Below, piece after piece: positions 24,043 through 35,840 of a DNA stretch of 64,000 bases. Source of the DNA: Flaveria trinervia (Eukaryota; Streptophyta; Magnoliopsida; Asterales; Asteraceae); contig CM046457.1 of the NCBI GenBank assembly GCA_025506515.1, positions 45,678,445-45,742,444 on the forward strand, given 5' to 3'. The first letter of the stretch is position 1. Each line of letters starts with the position of its first letter. The notes beneath the pieces are model-generated. The model made no database searches. It saw only the letters and a program-made list of their open reading frames with translations, and was not told where the DNA came from. The position numbers and the translations under genes are program-made.

Positions 24043-24852
24043 TGTCAGGATCAGTGATCTCAAGTTTGATGGATTAGAGTGTAACGCAGGGAATAAGAAC
24101 AAGAATTAGACAAATTATAGCAAGAATTTGATATTCGTATGCATTAAGAACAAATACGGTTGTAACAAGAGAATATATTTCTGTGAAAAGGAATGTTTCA
24201 ATAATATCAAATGTTTCTGCTCAATCATTCACCGATTACAATTAGGTTGACACTCCTTATATAGAGTGCAATCACTGCTGATATCACGGGATAGTGACAT
24301 CTGGCAGATTTATTACAAAAATAACTAAAACTTAACAAACTACTGAAATGTTCACAACTACTGAGAACATATCAGAGTGCTAAGTACAAAACAAAACTAC
24401 TGATACGAAACTACTGAAACTACAACGACTGAAGAACAAGCTCTTCAGTCGTTTTACAAAACTACTGAAAGAAAAACATAAAACTACTGAAAGAAAACCG
24501 TCACAACTACTGAAGAAGACCTCTTCAGCTGTTGTGACAACGTCTGATACTTTGTCTTCAGCACTTGTGTCTTTAGACTTTGTCTTCAGCACTTGTCTTC
24601 AGACTTTGTCTTCAACACTTGTGTCTTCAGACTTTGTCTTCAGCACTTGTGTCTTCATACTTTGTCTTCAGCACTTGTCTTCAGACTTTGTCTTCAATAC
24701 TTGTGTCTTTAGATTTTGTCTCCAGCACTTGTGTCTTCAGACTTTGTCTTCAGCACTTGTGTCTTCAGCTGTTGTGGACTTCAGCAGTTGTTGTGACGTC
24801 TGTGGGACTTAAGGTTTTTCTGATCCGGCTCATTGGTTCTTTTGGTCCAACA
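24043..24852 (-). repeat. Element A 5' LTR
   Basis: 810 bp. On the minus strand it runs TGTTGGACC...GATCCTGACA. It holds the cttcagactttgtcttcagc minisatellite (about 24551-24770) and a minus-strand TATATAAG at 24256-24263. Beyond 24852 the sequence is pol of element C. Confidence 0.94.
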
Positions 24853-26743
24853 TTGTCTTCCACCTGGTGGTATTGATGATGATGATTATATCACTACTCA
24901 CCTATTCAAGTTTAGTGATCAACTGCCTGAGTCTGCTAAACTTGATGTTCCTATAGCTTCAGCAGTTCCATCCACAACAAATGCTGATGAGATATCTGAT
25001 TCCTCTACATCTTTAATTACCATCTAATTCTTGGTTTCAAGAATGTGCATCACCATCTGCTGCTGCTGAAGGTTCTACAAACACTTGCACAGATCTCATT
25101 GTTTATCAAGAGCTAAAGAATCACCCAATGTCTCAAATCATTGGTGATATCAATGTTGGAGTTTTAACAAGAAGTCAATTGTCTAACTTATGTTTCTATG
25201 CTCTCTTCATCAGTCAGCTAGAGCCAAAGAACTATCATGTTGCTTTGAGAGACAATGGATGGGTTGAAGCCATGCAGCTTGAGCTACTTCAGTTCAAGAA
25301 ACAGCAAGTGTGGGAACTGGTTCCTCTACCCCCAGGTAAGTGTGCAATAGGCACTAAAGGGGTGTTTAGGAATAAAACTGATGAAAATGGTCTTATTGTT
25401 AAGAACAAAGCTAGACTGGTTGTACAAGGGTTTTCACAAGAAGAAGGTATTGATTATGATGAAACCTTTGCCTCTGTAGCCAGACTAGAGGCAATTAGAT
25501 TGTTCTTAGCCTATGCTGCATTCCACAATCTTAAAGTTTTTCAAATGGATGTCAAAAGTGCATTTTTATATGGTAAAATAAAAGAAGAGGTTTATGTGTG
25601 TCAACCACCAGGTTTTGAGGATAATAAACATCCTGATTGGGTGTATAAACTTGATAAGGCTCTTTATGGGTTGAAGCAAGCTCCTAGAGCCTGGTATGAA
25701 ACACTTTCAAATTTTCTTCTTAAAAATAATTTCACTAGAGGCTCCATAGATAAAACTTTGTTTATTAAGAAGGTGGATCAGCATAAGCTACTTGTTCAAA
25801 TTTATGTTGATGATATTATTTTTGCATCCTCTGATCCCCAGTTGTGTGATGATTTTACATGTTTAATGAAACAAAGGTTTGAAATGAGTGCAATGGGAGA
25901 ATTACAATTCTTTCTAGGCTTGCAAATCAAACAAAAGGCTGATGGAATCTTTATTCATCAGTCAAAATATACAAAAGATCTTTTGAATAAGTTTGATTTA
26001 CAAAAATGTAAGCCCTGTTCTACTCCCATGTGCAACACCACACAACTGGATGCAGATCAGTAAGGTGAAGCTGTTGATGAAACACTTTACAGATGTATGA
26101 TTGGGTCCTTGATGTACTTAATAGCTTCTAGACCAGATATCATGTTTGTAACTTGTGTTTGTGCTAGATTTCAGGCTGCTCCTAAAGAGTCTCATTTGAT
26201 TGTAGTCAAGAGGATATTTAGATATTTGCAAGGTACACAATCTCTAGGTTTATGGTATTCCACTGGACACTCTTGCAAATTAGTTGCTTTTTCAGATAGT
26301 GACTATGCAGGGTGTAAGTTAACCAGAAAGTCAACTTCTAGTGGATGTCAATTCCTAGGCAACTGTTTGATTTCTTGGCAGAGTAAAAACAAACATCTGT
26401 TGCTACATCCACTGCTGAAGCAGAGTACATTACAGCTGCAAGTTGTACTTCTCAGGTACTCTGGCTTCAGAACCAACTTTTGGATTATGGCATTACAGAG
26501 ACTAAGACTCCATTATTAATGGATAGTGCTTCAGCTCTGTGCATTGTCAAAAATCCAGTCCAGCACTCTAAGACCAAACATATAGAGATCAGACATCATT
26601 TATTAGGAACTGTTTTGAAAAAGGTCTGATTGATCCAAAGTTTGTGCCTAGTGCTGATGAGCTTGCAGACATTTTACTAAGCCTTGGATAGTTCAACTTT
26701 CCAAAACCTAGTGTTAAGGCTTGGTATGCTGCAGCTAGAATAA
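24853..26743 (+). pseudogene. Element C pol, RT and RNase H part
   Basis: Begins in mid-gene at the element A junction. The RT is open for 311 codons (25128-26063), with NGWVEAMQLELLQFKK, MDVKSAFLYGK, ALYGLKQAPRAWY and an intact YVDD at 25803-25814. A TAA at 26061-26063 interrupts the RT-RNase H connection. RNase H follows with YAGCKLTRKSTSSGCQFLG near 26310. A one-base loss in an A run near 26385 shifts the frame, and further losses in T runs lie near 26600 and 26675. The gene ends at 26743. It is the best preserved RT of the three family members. Confidence 0.93.
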
Positions 26744-27461
26744 GTGATAACTACTGATGATCTCAGTAACTAAGTACTGATGATTATTAGTAACCATATC
26801 ACATATAGTACTGATTCTGTTAAAACAACTGATCAAGTTACAAACTACTGATGTAGTTATAAGTACTGATATCAGTAAACACAGCTCAAGTACTAATGTC
26901 CTATGAAACAACTGAAAACAGCAAAAAGACTGATGAGTAAGTGTTGAGGACAGTATGAAACAGCTGAAAGGCTAAGAATTGACGCAAACTACTGATGAGA
27001 ATTTTATCTTCAGTTGTTTCTACAACTGCTGTTTCACCCTAAATAGCTGATGACAAAACCATGTCCTTAGTAGGTTCACAACTACTGATGACTAACACCA
27101 TGTCCTCAGCTGTTTACAACAACTGATGACAAAACCATGTGTTCAGTAGTTTTACAACTACTGATGACTAAAACCACGTTATCAGTTGTTTACAACACCT
27201 GAAGACATAACCATGGTTTTTCAGTAGTTTCACAACTACTGATGACTAAAACCAAGTCTTCAGTTGTTTTCAAACACCTGAAGACAAAACCAAGGTCTTC
27301 AGTAGTTTTATAAGTGTTGATGCCTAAAACCAAGACTTCAGTTGTTTCAACCTCTGACCCTTCAGTTGTTTTCTAACCCTTACCCTATAAATACCCAATC
27401 TTACAGAGCTTCACTATCTCAAAACCTAACGTTCAAAACCTCCAAATCTTCTCTCACATTA
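26744..27461. repeat. Palindrome-rich spacer of element C
   Basis: Alternating CAGTAGTT and AACTACTG half-sites (for example cagtagttttacaactactg at about 27142) with repeated gactaaaacca linkers. A CCCTATAAATAC box at about 27382 lies some 75 bp before the third-ORF ATG, a plausible TATA element for a separate transcript. Confidence 0.85.
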
Positions 27462-30032
27462 ATGGCGACCATGAAGCTTAAACCACGACACAACTGTGTT
27501 GCCTACCTTACCAAATCACCATTCTGGACAAAGTTCGATAATGCCATTGATCTAATGGTCCATTCTCCCTACAAAACGGCTTTCCTTCTAAATCCTACCA
27601 TTCATGCCGAATCCCTCCATCAGTTCTAGACGAACGTCACCCTCATCACTGGGGAGAATAACACCGACTCTCTCCAGTTGTTCATCAACAACCGACAGGT
27701 GGTCATCACTTCGGCAACCCTTCGCCAAACCCTACAACTGGGTGATGCCACTTTCCCCGCTGGGTATCCAAAGGGCACCACTGATCTATCTTTTGCCCAC
27801 CATGGATACTAGGGTAACCTCAGCGCCTCTACCATCCTGAAGAAACATTTCCATGATGCAGAACGCCTTATTTTTCATATGGTGAATGTTTGCTTAGCTC
27901 CTAAGACTTCTTCTTGGGATCAAATGTCGACCAGGTGACAGCAGGTATTATTCTCTATCCTTGAGCAACAAAACTTAAATTTTTCTAAAATAATATTTCT
28001 TGAACTTAAGGATATGGCCTCAAAACCTATTACTAACCGATGGATATTATATCCTCGGTTCATCATAACCTATTTCTAAAATAATACTACTGATCTACAC
28101 TCAGAGCATGTTCATCCTGATTCTATCAGGAGGTTAGATGATTCAGTAAACACTGATGATGACCTGGGCTTCTTTTATGATGTTTTAGCCCAAAACACCA
28201 TCCTCGAGGATGAGGTAAGCAGACTCAAAAAGCTGCTTGCCAAAATTTCTCAGGATCAAAGACCATCTACCCCTCAAACTCCATAGATGGCACCTTCCTC
28301 TGAAGGTCTCCCATACACACATCCACTCCAAAACACTCAGCCACCTGCCTCTGCTTCTGGCACTATTTCTCAGGGACAGAACCCCCCTGAGCAAATAGCT
28401 GCTATCTTTCAACATTCCTTACCTCTCATCACACCACTTATCACTGATATAGTGATTAAAACCCTTGATGAGAGGCTTCCCTCAGTTATACAACCCTTGA
28501 TAGAGGACGTTGTGAGCAAAAGGCTTTCTGACAATCAAACCCTTGCAACCAATGCAACCAAAAAGGCGGAGATTCAGTCAGTGAAAGCAAAAAGAAATAG
28601 GATTGCAGATAGGAAAGAGACTGAGAAAGAGAAGGAGAAAGAAGCTGACATGGAGAAAGTGAGTGAAAGTACTAAAGACTTTCATGTCACATACAAGAAA
28701 AGGAAGAATAAAAAGGAGACTGACTTGGAGACAATGGTGAAGGAGGCTGATGCCAAACACAGTCGATCAATAGATAACATCATTGATCAGTTGTTTAGGC
28801 AAGGTCATGACACTGAAAAACTTGACTCAGAAATCAAAAGATTGGAGATTGAAGAAATCCAAGCTAGATGGGCAAGTTATGATGTGTTGGAAAGGGAAAG
28901 GCTAGAAATCATGATCAGGTTCATAGCTAAGTATCTTGGTAGATCATTGATTGAAATCAAGGCATGGTCCAGGGACAGCATCTTGGCAATAACCACCAAG
29001 ATCTTTTCGTCTAAAGTATATACCAAAGGATTGGTTATTGAAGCCTTAAATAAAGCTGGTGCTGGGAGCAGGACTGAACTAGTCAAGCAATCTAAAGCCG
29101 AACTCACATCCAAAATGCTAGAACAGCCTGTCAAAATTCCCACACCAAAATCCACTAAAACAATCCCTTTACCCCAAAAACCACCACAACCACAACCCAT
29201 CAAACCAATTCCCTTACCCTCAAAACCAATAGCCGATGATGTACCTCAGAAGAGGAAGAGAAGGGTACTGAGGCTAGAAGAAGATGAAGAAGATAATGAT
29301 GAAAATGAAGATAGGCTACCAATCTCAGCTATTATACAATTGCCTAAGGCCACAAGTCACCCTCCAACAGTTACTCCTGAGTCTCAAAGGCAAACTGTGA
29401 AAGTGAAGTTAGAAAAAGAAGAGCTTCACAAACAACATGATGAGGAACTGTTGAGAAGAGTTGACAAAGCATATGCTGCCACATCTTCAATCATCAACAT
29501 GAAGAAGCATGCTCTCAGGTTATACACTCTTAAACATACATTTCAATATCAAAAGGAGAGAGTGAGGATTTGGCCTGATCCTAGGGTGTCTCATAGGATT
29601 CAAAAGAAAAACAATCCACAGAGATACATTGGCCAAGTGAAGAAGATTGTAGATGAAGTGATCTTACTGGTCTTTGTAGTATCACCCTAGGAAATCCTAG
29701 ATGACTTCAAGAAAGCCTATGAAGCTAAACTGACCCCACAAAAGATGCTGGAGAATAAAATGGTGAAAAAGGGGTTAGTATATAAGAGGCTTGAGGAAGT
29801 TAGAAAGAATGAGCTCCAGTTGTTCTTAGAGGGTAATCACCCAGATGAATTTGCTTACAGAGTAATAACAACTGTGGAACTCAAAAATGGGAAATAGGTC
29901 AAATACCTATCTGAGTATTATGGGCCAGAATCACTTTTTGAAGGAGGAGCTGAAGAGCTTACCATGGAGGAACAAATAACCTTCCTTGAGGCCTATACAA
30001 GGGAGTCATACAGACTCATTGTTGGGAAGTAG
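27462..30032 (+). pseudogene. Third ORF of element C (post-pol, unknown function), nearly open in its second half
   Basis: ATG at 27462 (MATMKLKPRHNCVAYL). The N-terminal module has stops near 27628, 27810 and 27938, and part of the Pro/Ser-rich middle seen in A and B is deleted near 28080. From 28287 a 467-codon open stretch runs through a Lys/Glu-rich, coiled-coil-like region (28560-28950) and an Ile/Leu-rich helix block (ERLEIMIRFIAKYLGRSL). Next come a basic segment (QKRKRRVLRLEEDEED) and the LYTLKHTFQYQKERVRIWPDP module. A TAG near 29688 and another near 29896 interrupt the C-terminal module, which ends YTRESYRLIVGK. No membrane segment is seen. Function unknown. Confidence 0.84.
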
Positions 30033-30237
30033 ATCTCATGGATGGGGTAACAGCTCTGTGTCCAGTTCCCCAAGATAGAGTTCCCATTCATCCTTTTCCA
30101 AAAGATCATTGAGACTTCTTCCCAGGCCTGTGCTTACATGGGTCACTTCTGAGCTGATCTAGAAGACAAAAAGACCAATCTTTCTGCCATAATAAGTGGG
30201 ACATCTTTAATAAGTTTAGAGGTTTTGGCTGCATTGG

Positions 30238-30250
30238 TTCAGGGGGAGTT
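30238..30250 (+). other. Element C polypurine tract
   Basis: TTCAGGGGGAGTT adjacent to the 3' LTR, identical to A and B. Confidence 0.92.
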
Positions 30251-31127
30251 TGTTGGACCAAAAGAACCAATGAGCCTGATCAGAAAAACCTCTAAGTCCC
30301 ACAGACATCACAACAAATGCTAAAGACTTGATCAGTTGTTTGACAAAGTCTGAAGATCAACAGCTGAAGACTAAAGTACTAAAGACTTAAAAAGCTGAAG
30401 ACTAAAGTACTGAAGACTTCAACAGCTAAAGACTAAAGTACTGAAGACTTAAAAAGCTGAAGACTAAAGTACTGAAGACTTCAACAGCTGAAGACCAAAG
30501 TCTGAAGATCAACACCTAAAGACTAAAGTACTGAAGATCAACAGCTGAAGTACAAAGACTGAAGACAATAGCTGAAGACATCAGTTGATGAAAACAGCTG
30601 AAGTTCAAGTACAAGTACTGATGCCTTCAGAGTTTGTTACAACAGCTGAAGAAGCATTCTTCAGTTGTTGTGATGGTTTCCTTTCAGTAGTTTTATTTTC
30701 TATTTCAGTACTTGTAAAACAACTGAAGAGCATGTTCTTCAGTCATTGTAGTTTCAGTAGTTTCTTTTCAGTAGTTGTAGTGATAGTTAACACTTAGTAT
30801 TTTTGTAAGAAGATGTCAGCTGTTTGACATCTTCAGTAGTTGTGTTAACTATCAGTAGTTTGAATAATTATGTTAGATGTCACTATCAAGTGACATCAGC
30901 AGATGTCACATCTCCTATATAAGAGATGTTGACCTAATTGTACGTGTGACATTCTGTTACCACGAAAACGCATATTGAATGAAATATCTTTCGCAGAATT
31001 CTCTCTCTCTATAACCGTTTACTTTTATATTGAATATCAATTGTGTTCTTGTGAATTGTCTAATTCATTGTTTGATTTCCGCTGCAATACTCTCTAATCA
31101 ATCAAACGTAGATCACTGATCCTAATA
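30251..31127 (+). repeat. Element C 3' LTR
   Basis: 877 bp, starts TGTTGGACC. Short aagactaaagtactg/aacagctgaag repeats lie at 30350-30560, and TATATAAG is at 30916-30923. The terminal CA has mutated to TA. It is more diverged from the B LTRs than those are from each other. Confidence 0.9.
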
Positions 31128-31755
31128 TAAATGTATATGTTGTCAAGAGGGAGAAGGGAATCGAGTACTTCAGATTCCCACATGATCTGAAGACTCTCCC
31201 TGGTTTTGAGCTCAACTAGCTAGCCAAACTGAAGTTGCTATATGCTAATCCAAGGCAAATGTCAGGCTGGTTTGAGGTTGCATTACAGAAAGAGTAGCAC
31301 ACCAGGTGGGTCAACTTCAAACCTCAATAACCGACGAGGTATATCAGAAGGTCTGAAGTTGATGCCATTACTGGAAAGCCAAAGATAGTGCTGAAGTGGA
31401 GTCCTCCGTGCATGATGTCAAGAATCCCTCTAAGGGAAATGCCACAGCACTTCACTCCACACTTCAAATGGTGGTACTATGATTGGAGAATAGGTGAGGC
31501 GGTCATAGTTTTGAATAGAGATGGAAATATGGAAACTATCAGGGTATTGAACCAATGTGGCTAACTAACTTGTCTTCTAACAATGTCTACACTTTATACA
31601 AGTGGCCACTGTTCTATGACGTGCAAGACATTGTACAAGCCCTCGAGTTCCAAAACATGATAAGACTCTACTTTGCATTGGAAATACATGCAGGAGTTAT
31701 AAGGGAGGAGAAGTACAAGAAGTTTGAAGAGCTGATGAAGAATGTTAGACAATAG
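31128..31755 (+). pseudogene. Element D post-pol ORF fragment, C-terminal end
   Basis: Starts in mid-gene where element C ends. Translation shows conserved-looking blocks (REKGIEYFRFPHDLKTLPGF, PHFKWWYYDWRIGEAVIVLN, YTLYKWPLFYDVQDIVQAL) broken by stops near 31218, 31296 and 31329 and a frameshift near 31555. It stops at 31755, 26 bases before an LTR. It lies in the same position as the third ORF of A-C but is not obviously alignable to it, so it is probably the equivalent ORF of a different copia family. Function unknown. Confidence 0.6.
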
Positions 31756-31768
31756 AGTAAACTAGGTC

Positions 31769-31780
31769 AAAGGGGGAGTT
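31769..31780 (+). other. Element D polypurine tract
   Basis: AAAGGGGGAGTT next to TGTAGATACATG, the LTR start. It resembles the A-C tract. Confidence 0.85.
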
Positions 31781-31905
31781 TGTAGATACATGTGTACCTA
31801 GTTTAGGAGCTCAAATGTAAAATGTCTTACATGTCTTACATATATGTAACAGAATGGGTATGGATGAAATGTAATGTGTTGATGATGCTTATAATGTTTA
31901 ATACA

Positions 31906-32052
31906 TCATTGATTATTATGTGATAACACATATTGAACTAACTATATAGGTTTGTGGTAGTTTACATAGTTCTTAGATATTTCATTGATAATTGTGTGAT
32001 AACACATATTGAACTAACTATATAGGTTTGTGGTAGTTTACATAGTTCTTAG
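31906..32052. repeat. Two tandem copies, 76-bp period, in the D LTR
   Basis: Both copies run from tcattgat to tagttcttag with only a few differences (31906-31976 and 31982-32052). Confidence 0.9.
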
Positions 32053-32094
32053 TCAATAATGATTGAGAAACATGCTTAAACTTAATCGTGTGAA

Positions 32095-32315
32095 GTTCTC
32101 ATGCGAATGGACCATGCTAATGGACCATACACATGAATACTTCATGCTAATGAACCAGTCACACAACTGGACCAGGAGACTGGATCAGTCGCATGAGTGT
32201 AACATGAGATTGACTCAGTCACGCGACTGGACATTCAGTCGTGCGGATGGATCAACCGCATGCTTCAATCGCATGACTGAACCATGCAAATGTTTCAGTT
32301 GCATGAATGGAAAAT
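32095..32315. repeat. Degenerate cgcatgactga minisatellite in the D LTR
   Basis: Irregularly spaced units of the form cagtcgcatgac / gcgactgga / catgactgaacc. The same core recurs in the D leader and in LTRs of gypsy elements G, H, I and J. Confidence 0.75.
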
Positions 32316-32539
32316 CCTAACCTATAAATACCACTTAGTTCGTGGAAAAACGTAACATTTCGAATCCCTACGCACTAAATCGTACCCTAGCCATCCAGAG
32401 ACCTAAGATAACATGTTCCAAGTTCATAGATCACAGTTAATCATCCTACAATCATTCTTAACGTTTAGTTTCATTCTTAGATTGATTATACTTGCGTTCT
32501 CACTGATTGGATCACCAATCAAATAGGATTCCGCACTAT

Positions 32540-33518
32540 TGTAGGATTCTATATGCCCAAGACACGTAGAACATTGATGTGGTTAGTACGTTATGATCCA
32601 AGTCGGGTTATACCCAATAACAAGCTTAGCAAACACCAATTAATATTTAATTAATGATATGATCATGCAATTAAATATTTACACTAATTTAGAAAATGGG
32701 TTTTCTAAATAAGTTGCATATGAGAGGGAACAACTTATTAGGATATTTTGTTCAATAATATTATTTGAAATGTCATTTAAATTAGTTAGATGACATCAAA
32801 TAATAATGAGAAATTATAACTTATAAGTTAAATGGTTAATTGTGTAAGTTATATAACTTGTACATGCAATTAAATGGTTAATTGCATGTCTAGTTAAAAG
32901 ACCATTTAATGTATGATTGTGTGATAAAATTTAAAGGGGGGAAACCCTTTTTAACTTAAAATTTTCGGCCACCCCCCTTAACATATCATTGGTTCTTTTA
33001 TTTTGAAAGACTACACACATCATAAATGTTTTTGGGGTCTTCATTTTTCTCAACACACTCAACACATGCAAACCAGCCAAAAACTCTCTCTTCTCTCCCA
33101 ACAAACTCGGTTCTAGCAGCTTTCCTTTGTGGGTTTTGAAGGTCTTTTGGTGGTGTTTCTTCCTACAAGAAGGTGCTTTGCAAGGACTTGGGGTATAGAC
33201 ACTTGAGGGCTTCTTCTCTTGAAGTCTTGGTCGTTTTTGGTGCATCTAACACCTCCATTCTTGGTCGACATTTCTGCTGCAGAAAGGTAGTTAATCACAG
33301 CTTTATATAGCTGTGATTTTATGTGCATTTCATTATGTTCATAGCTTGTTCATTCACATAAATGATCCTTTTTGATTTGGGTTTGTTTTCCATCTTAAAA
33401 CATAACTAAGAACATGAAATTTTCAGCTTTAAAATCGGTTTTAAAAGCTACATATCCGCTGCGTTTTCTGAAAGTTTAAATGGTTAAACATGGATTTTGT
33501 GTTCTAGCAAACCCGACA
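32540..33518 (+). repeat. Element E 5' LTR
   Basis: Starts TGTAGGATTCTATATGCCC and ends AACCCGACA. Its partner is at 39710-40685. ORFs seen on the minus strand near 32931-33328 are repeated identically in the other LTR and have no protein features. Confidence 0.94.
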
Positions 33519-33535
33519 AATGACATCAAGAGCCG
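33519..33535 (+). other. Element E primer-binding-like site
   Basis: AATGACATCAAGAGCCGG resembles the initiator tRNA-Met complement with one inserted base and two changes. Priming efficiency cannot be judged. Confidence 0.5.
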
Positions 33536-34933
33536 GTTATGTGGATGACTTTCTTGTTTTAAAGGATGATAATAATCTAAATATAAGCTGATTTGGGGCT
33601 GCTATGTTTTTGTTTTGTTGAATCCCCAACTTTCAAGATTATATTACATGCTTAAGATTAAATCTTGAAAGATATATATATGTTGATATGTTGTGTTGTT
33701 TGACAACATCTAAACCCGAATTTTTCAGTTTATGTTGGCTGAAAATTCGTTGGTTTTAAGGGGATTCATAGTTATATTTTGGATGATATAATGGATGCTT
33801 ATTTTAGTGCATAACCTAGCCATTGACCTTGTGTTGTTTGGGTGTTTGTAATGGTTGTATTCATTCATTCAATTGGGTTGTATTATCTATTGTTTCAAGT
33901 GCAATTTTATTATTATTGGTTTGTAATAAATAGATTAGGTGTAATTTCATTTACTAGATATCATGTATTAGGACTTTATATTTGTAATATGAAGACATAT
34001 GCCTTGGAAGCACAAAGGAAGACACTAAGAAACATGGAGCATTTTGGATGCGGTTTCAAGTGGGAGGCTTTTGGAAGCTTTCTATGTGTTCTCTTGTTGT
34101 AACCTTAGAAAAGACCAAATGACGACACTTGTGATGGCAAACAAGTGTTGTCAACATAAGGGCTATGGTTATGCACATATGATTGTTAATGTTTATGCTT
34201 GTTTAAATGTTTGTTGTTTGTTTGAATGGTTGATGTTTTGACATACATAACAAACTCACTAACAACTTAACAAGCTGAAAATTGATGGTTCTAAAAGTTT
34301 ATATAAAGTTATTAAAATGGTTTAATGATTTTAAAGATTAAAATTGTTTTAATCAATGGACCATAGGGTACCTTGTATTTGATTGCATGCAAATACAAGT
34401 ACATAGAGTTTTCTAAACTAATATTATGTAACCTCTAAATATTCTTTAACAAGATCAACACCGTCCTTTTACACAACACTTGAGTCGCTTGAGAACTCTT
34501 AGTGGGATAAAGGTCACCTAACCACTTGGAGGGAACTCGTGATTCAAGGTGAGAATGCCTTATTTGTGGGATAAAGGTCACCTAACCACTTGTTTTGGTA
34601 AACTCACACGTGGGTGTAAGTAGGGTGTCTTGATTTGCAAATCATGTCAAATGGATCACCTACGATGTGGTTTCCAAATGGTGTTGATGGGATTAACATG
34701 CCGACTTTACATATGATGTTTCAAGTCGATCCCATATTTCTAGAAGTTGCAAATGGTTGCAATCGTCAAACGTTGACCACCTTATTAATTTAAAACGTGG
34801 GATAAAGGTCACCTAACCACAATTTAAATGTAATGTTGGGTTCTAGATTTTAATATGAAAAGACCTTAAAAGGCATTTATTATTAAAATTACAATATCGA
34901 AAATACTAAAATAAAACTTTGTTAAATTTTGTA
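33536..34933 (+). other. Element E leader (non-coding, about 1.4 kb)
   Basis: No plausible gene. Three copies of a gggataaaggtcacctaacc motif lie at about 34503, 34568 and 34798. The first part is AT-rich. Confidence 0.7.
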
Positions 34934-35840
34934 GATGGCCTCAAATAATAATATTCCGATAACTCATCCGCGTCCAACCAATCTCTACGAGCGATCCTCC
35001 AAAAGGAACGTCTAAATCATAACAACTTCATCGATTGGTATCGAAACTTGAGAATCGTTCTCAAGCAAGAGAGAAGATCGTATGTTTTAGACGACCCTAT
35101 CCCCGATCAACCTAGCGAGGATGATGAGGAGGCCTACAACGATTGGCTGAAGTACACTGAGGACTCCGTCCAAGTGTCTTGTCTCATGCTAGCGAGCATG
35201 ACTCCAGATCTCCAAAAGGAGGTGAACACCACGGAGCTTACGACATGATAACCCAACTGAAGGAAACGTTCCAACAGCAAGCAAGGGTTGAGCGCTTCGA
35301 AACGGTTCGAGCACTCCATGCATGTCGTATGGAAGACAACCAATCTGTTTCATCTTATGTACTTAAGATGAAAAGTCACATTGACCGCCTCGAGAGGCTT
35401 AATTGTCCCGTCTCGAAGGAATTGGCCACGGGTTTGATCCTAAATGGCCTTACCAAGAGGTTTGAGACATTCGTGTTGAACTACAACATGAATGCTTGGG
35501 ACAAAAGCATTGGTGAGCTTCACTCAATGCTCAAAACGGCCAAGGCGGCCATGGGTAAAAGGGTTTTACCCGTTCTCACCATTAATGAAGGTGGGAACAA
35601 TAAAAGGCCTCGTCCCGCACCCAAGGCAAAGGTTGTCAAGGGTAAGGGACCCGCTTGGGGAAAAGGGAAAGGGTGGCAAGGGTGCCACCCAACCACAAGA
35701 GAAAAAGAAAAAGGTTGCTACTAACGACCCATGCTTCAAGTGTGGGGAGATTGGACATTGGACAAGGAATTGTCCTGTCCATCTCCAAGAGTTGAAAGCA
35801 AAGAGGGATGTCGGGCAGACCTCAGGTACAATATACATGA
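34934..35840 (+). pseudogene. Element E gag, broken
   Basis: ATG at 34934 (MASNNNIPITHPRP). The frame shifts within 30 codons; the main gag then reads NNFIDWYRNLRIVLKQERR near 35030. After another shift near 35218 it continues MITQLKETFQQQARVERFE and CRMEDNQSVSSYVLKMKSH, the retrotran_gag/UBN2-like core. A Lys/Gly-rich tail follows, then one zinc knuckle CFKCGEIGHWTRNC at 35732-35773. The frame shifts again near 35690. It is shorter than the A-C gag and has a single knuckle, so it is a different copia lineage. Confidence 0.9.

Larger units (their letters stand above)
1..24852 (-). mobile_element. Element A: Sirevirus-like Ty1/copia retrotransposon, minus strand, split by element B
   Basis: Read on the minus strand the order is 5' LTR (24043-24852), primer binding site, gag, protease-integrase-RT-RNase H, a palindrome-rich spacer, a long third ORF, polypurine tract and 3' LTR (1-688, cut by the window edge). 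Element B (10161-22691) interrupts gag; without it the element is about 12.4 kb. The right end at 24852 abuts the pol of element C in mid-gene, so A inserted into C. Its left target duplication lies outside the window and cannot be checked. The LTRs differ by roughly 2 percent by eye. All genes are broken. The Sirevirus assignment is inference from the third ORF, the polypurine tract and the large gag with two zinc knuckles. Confidence 0.9.
24853..31127 (+). mobile_element. Element C: Sirevirus-like copia, right part (left part outside window)
   Basis: Same family as A and B, plus strand. Element A inserted into the linker upstream of its RT. This part contains RT, RNase H, the palindromic spacer, the third ORF, polypurine tract and 3' LTR. 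The LTR ends CCTAATA where CCTAACA is expected, so the final CA has decayed. The sequence after 31127 (TAAAT...) belongs to element D. Confidence 0.92.

Noticed and set aside
32063..32320. 85-codon frame with repeated NWTR/SHEC patterns
   Set aside because: Direct translation of the cgcatgactga repeat in the D LTR.
33842..34241. Open frames in the E leader
   Set aside because: AT-rich chance frames of 65-86 codons with no family pattern; they precede the real gag start.
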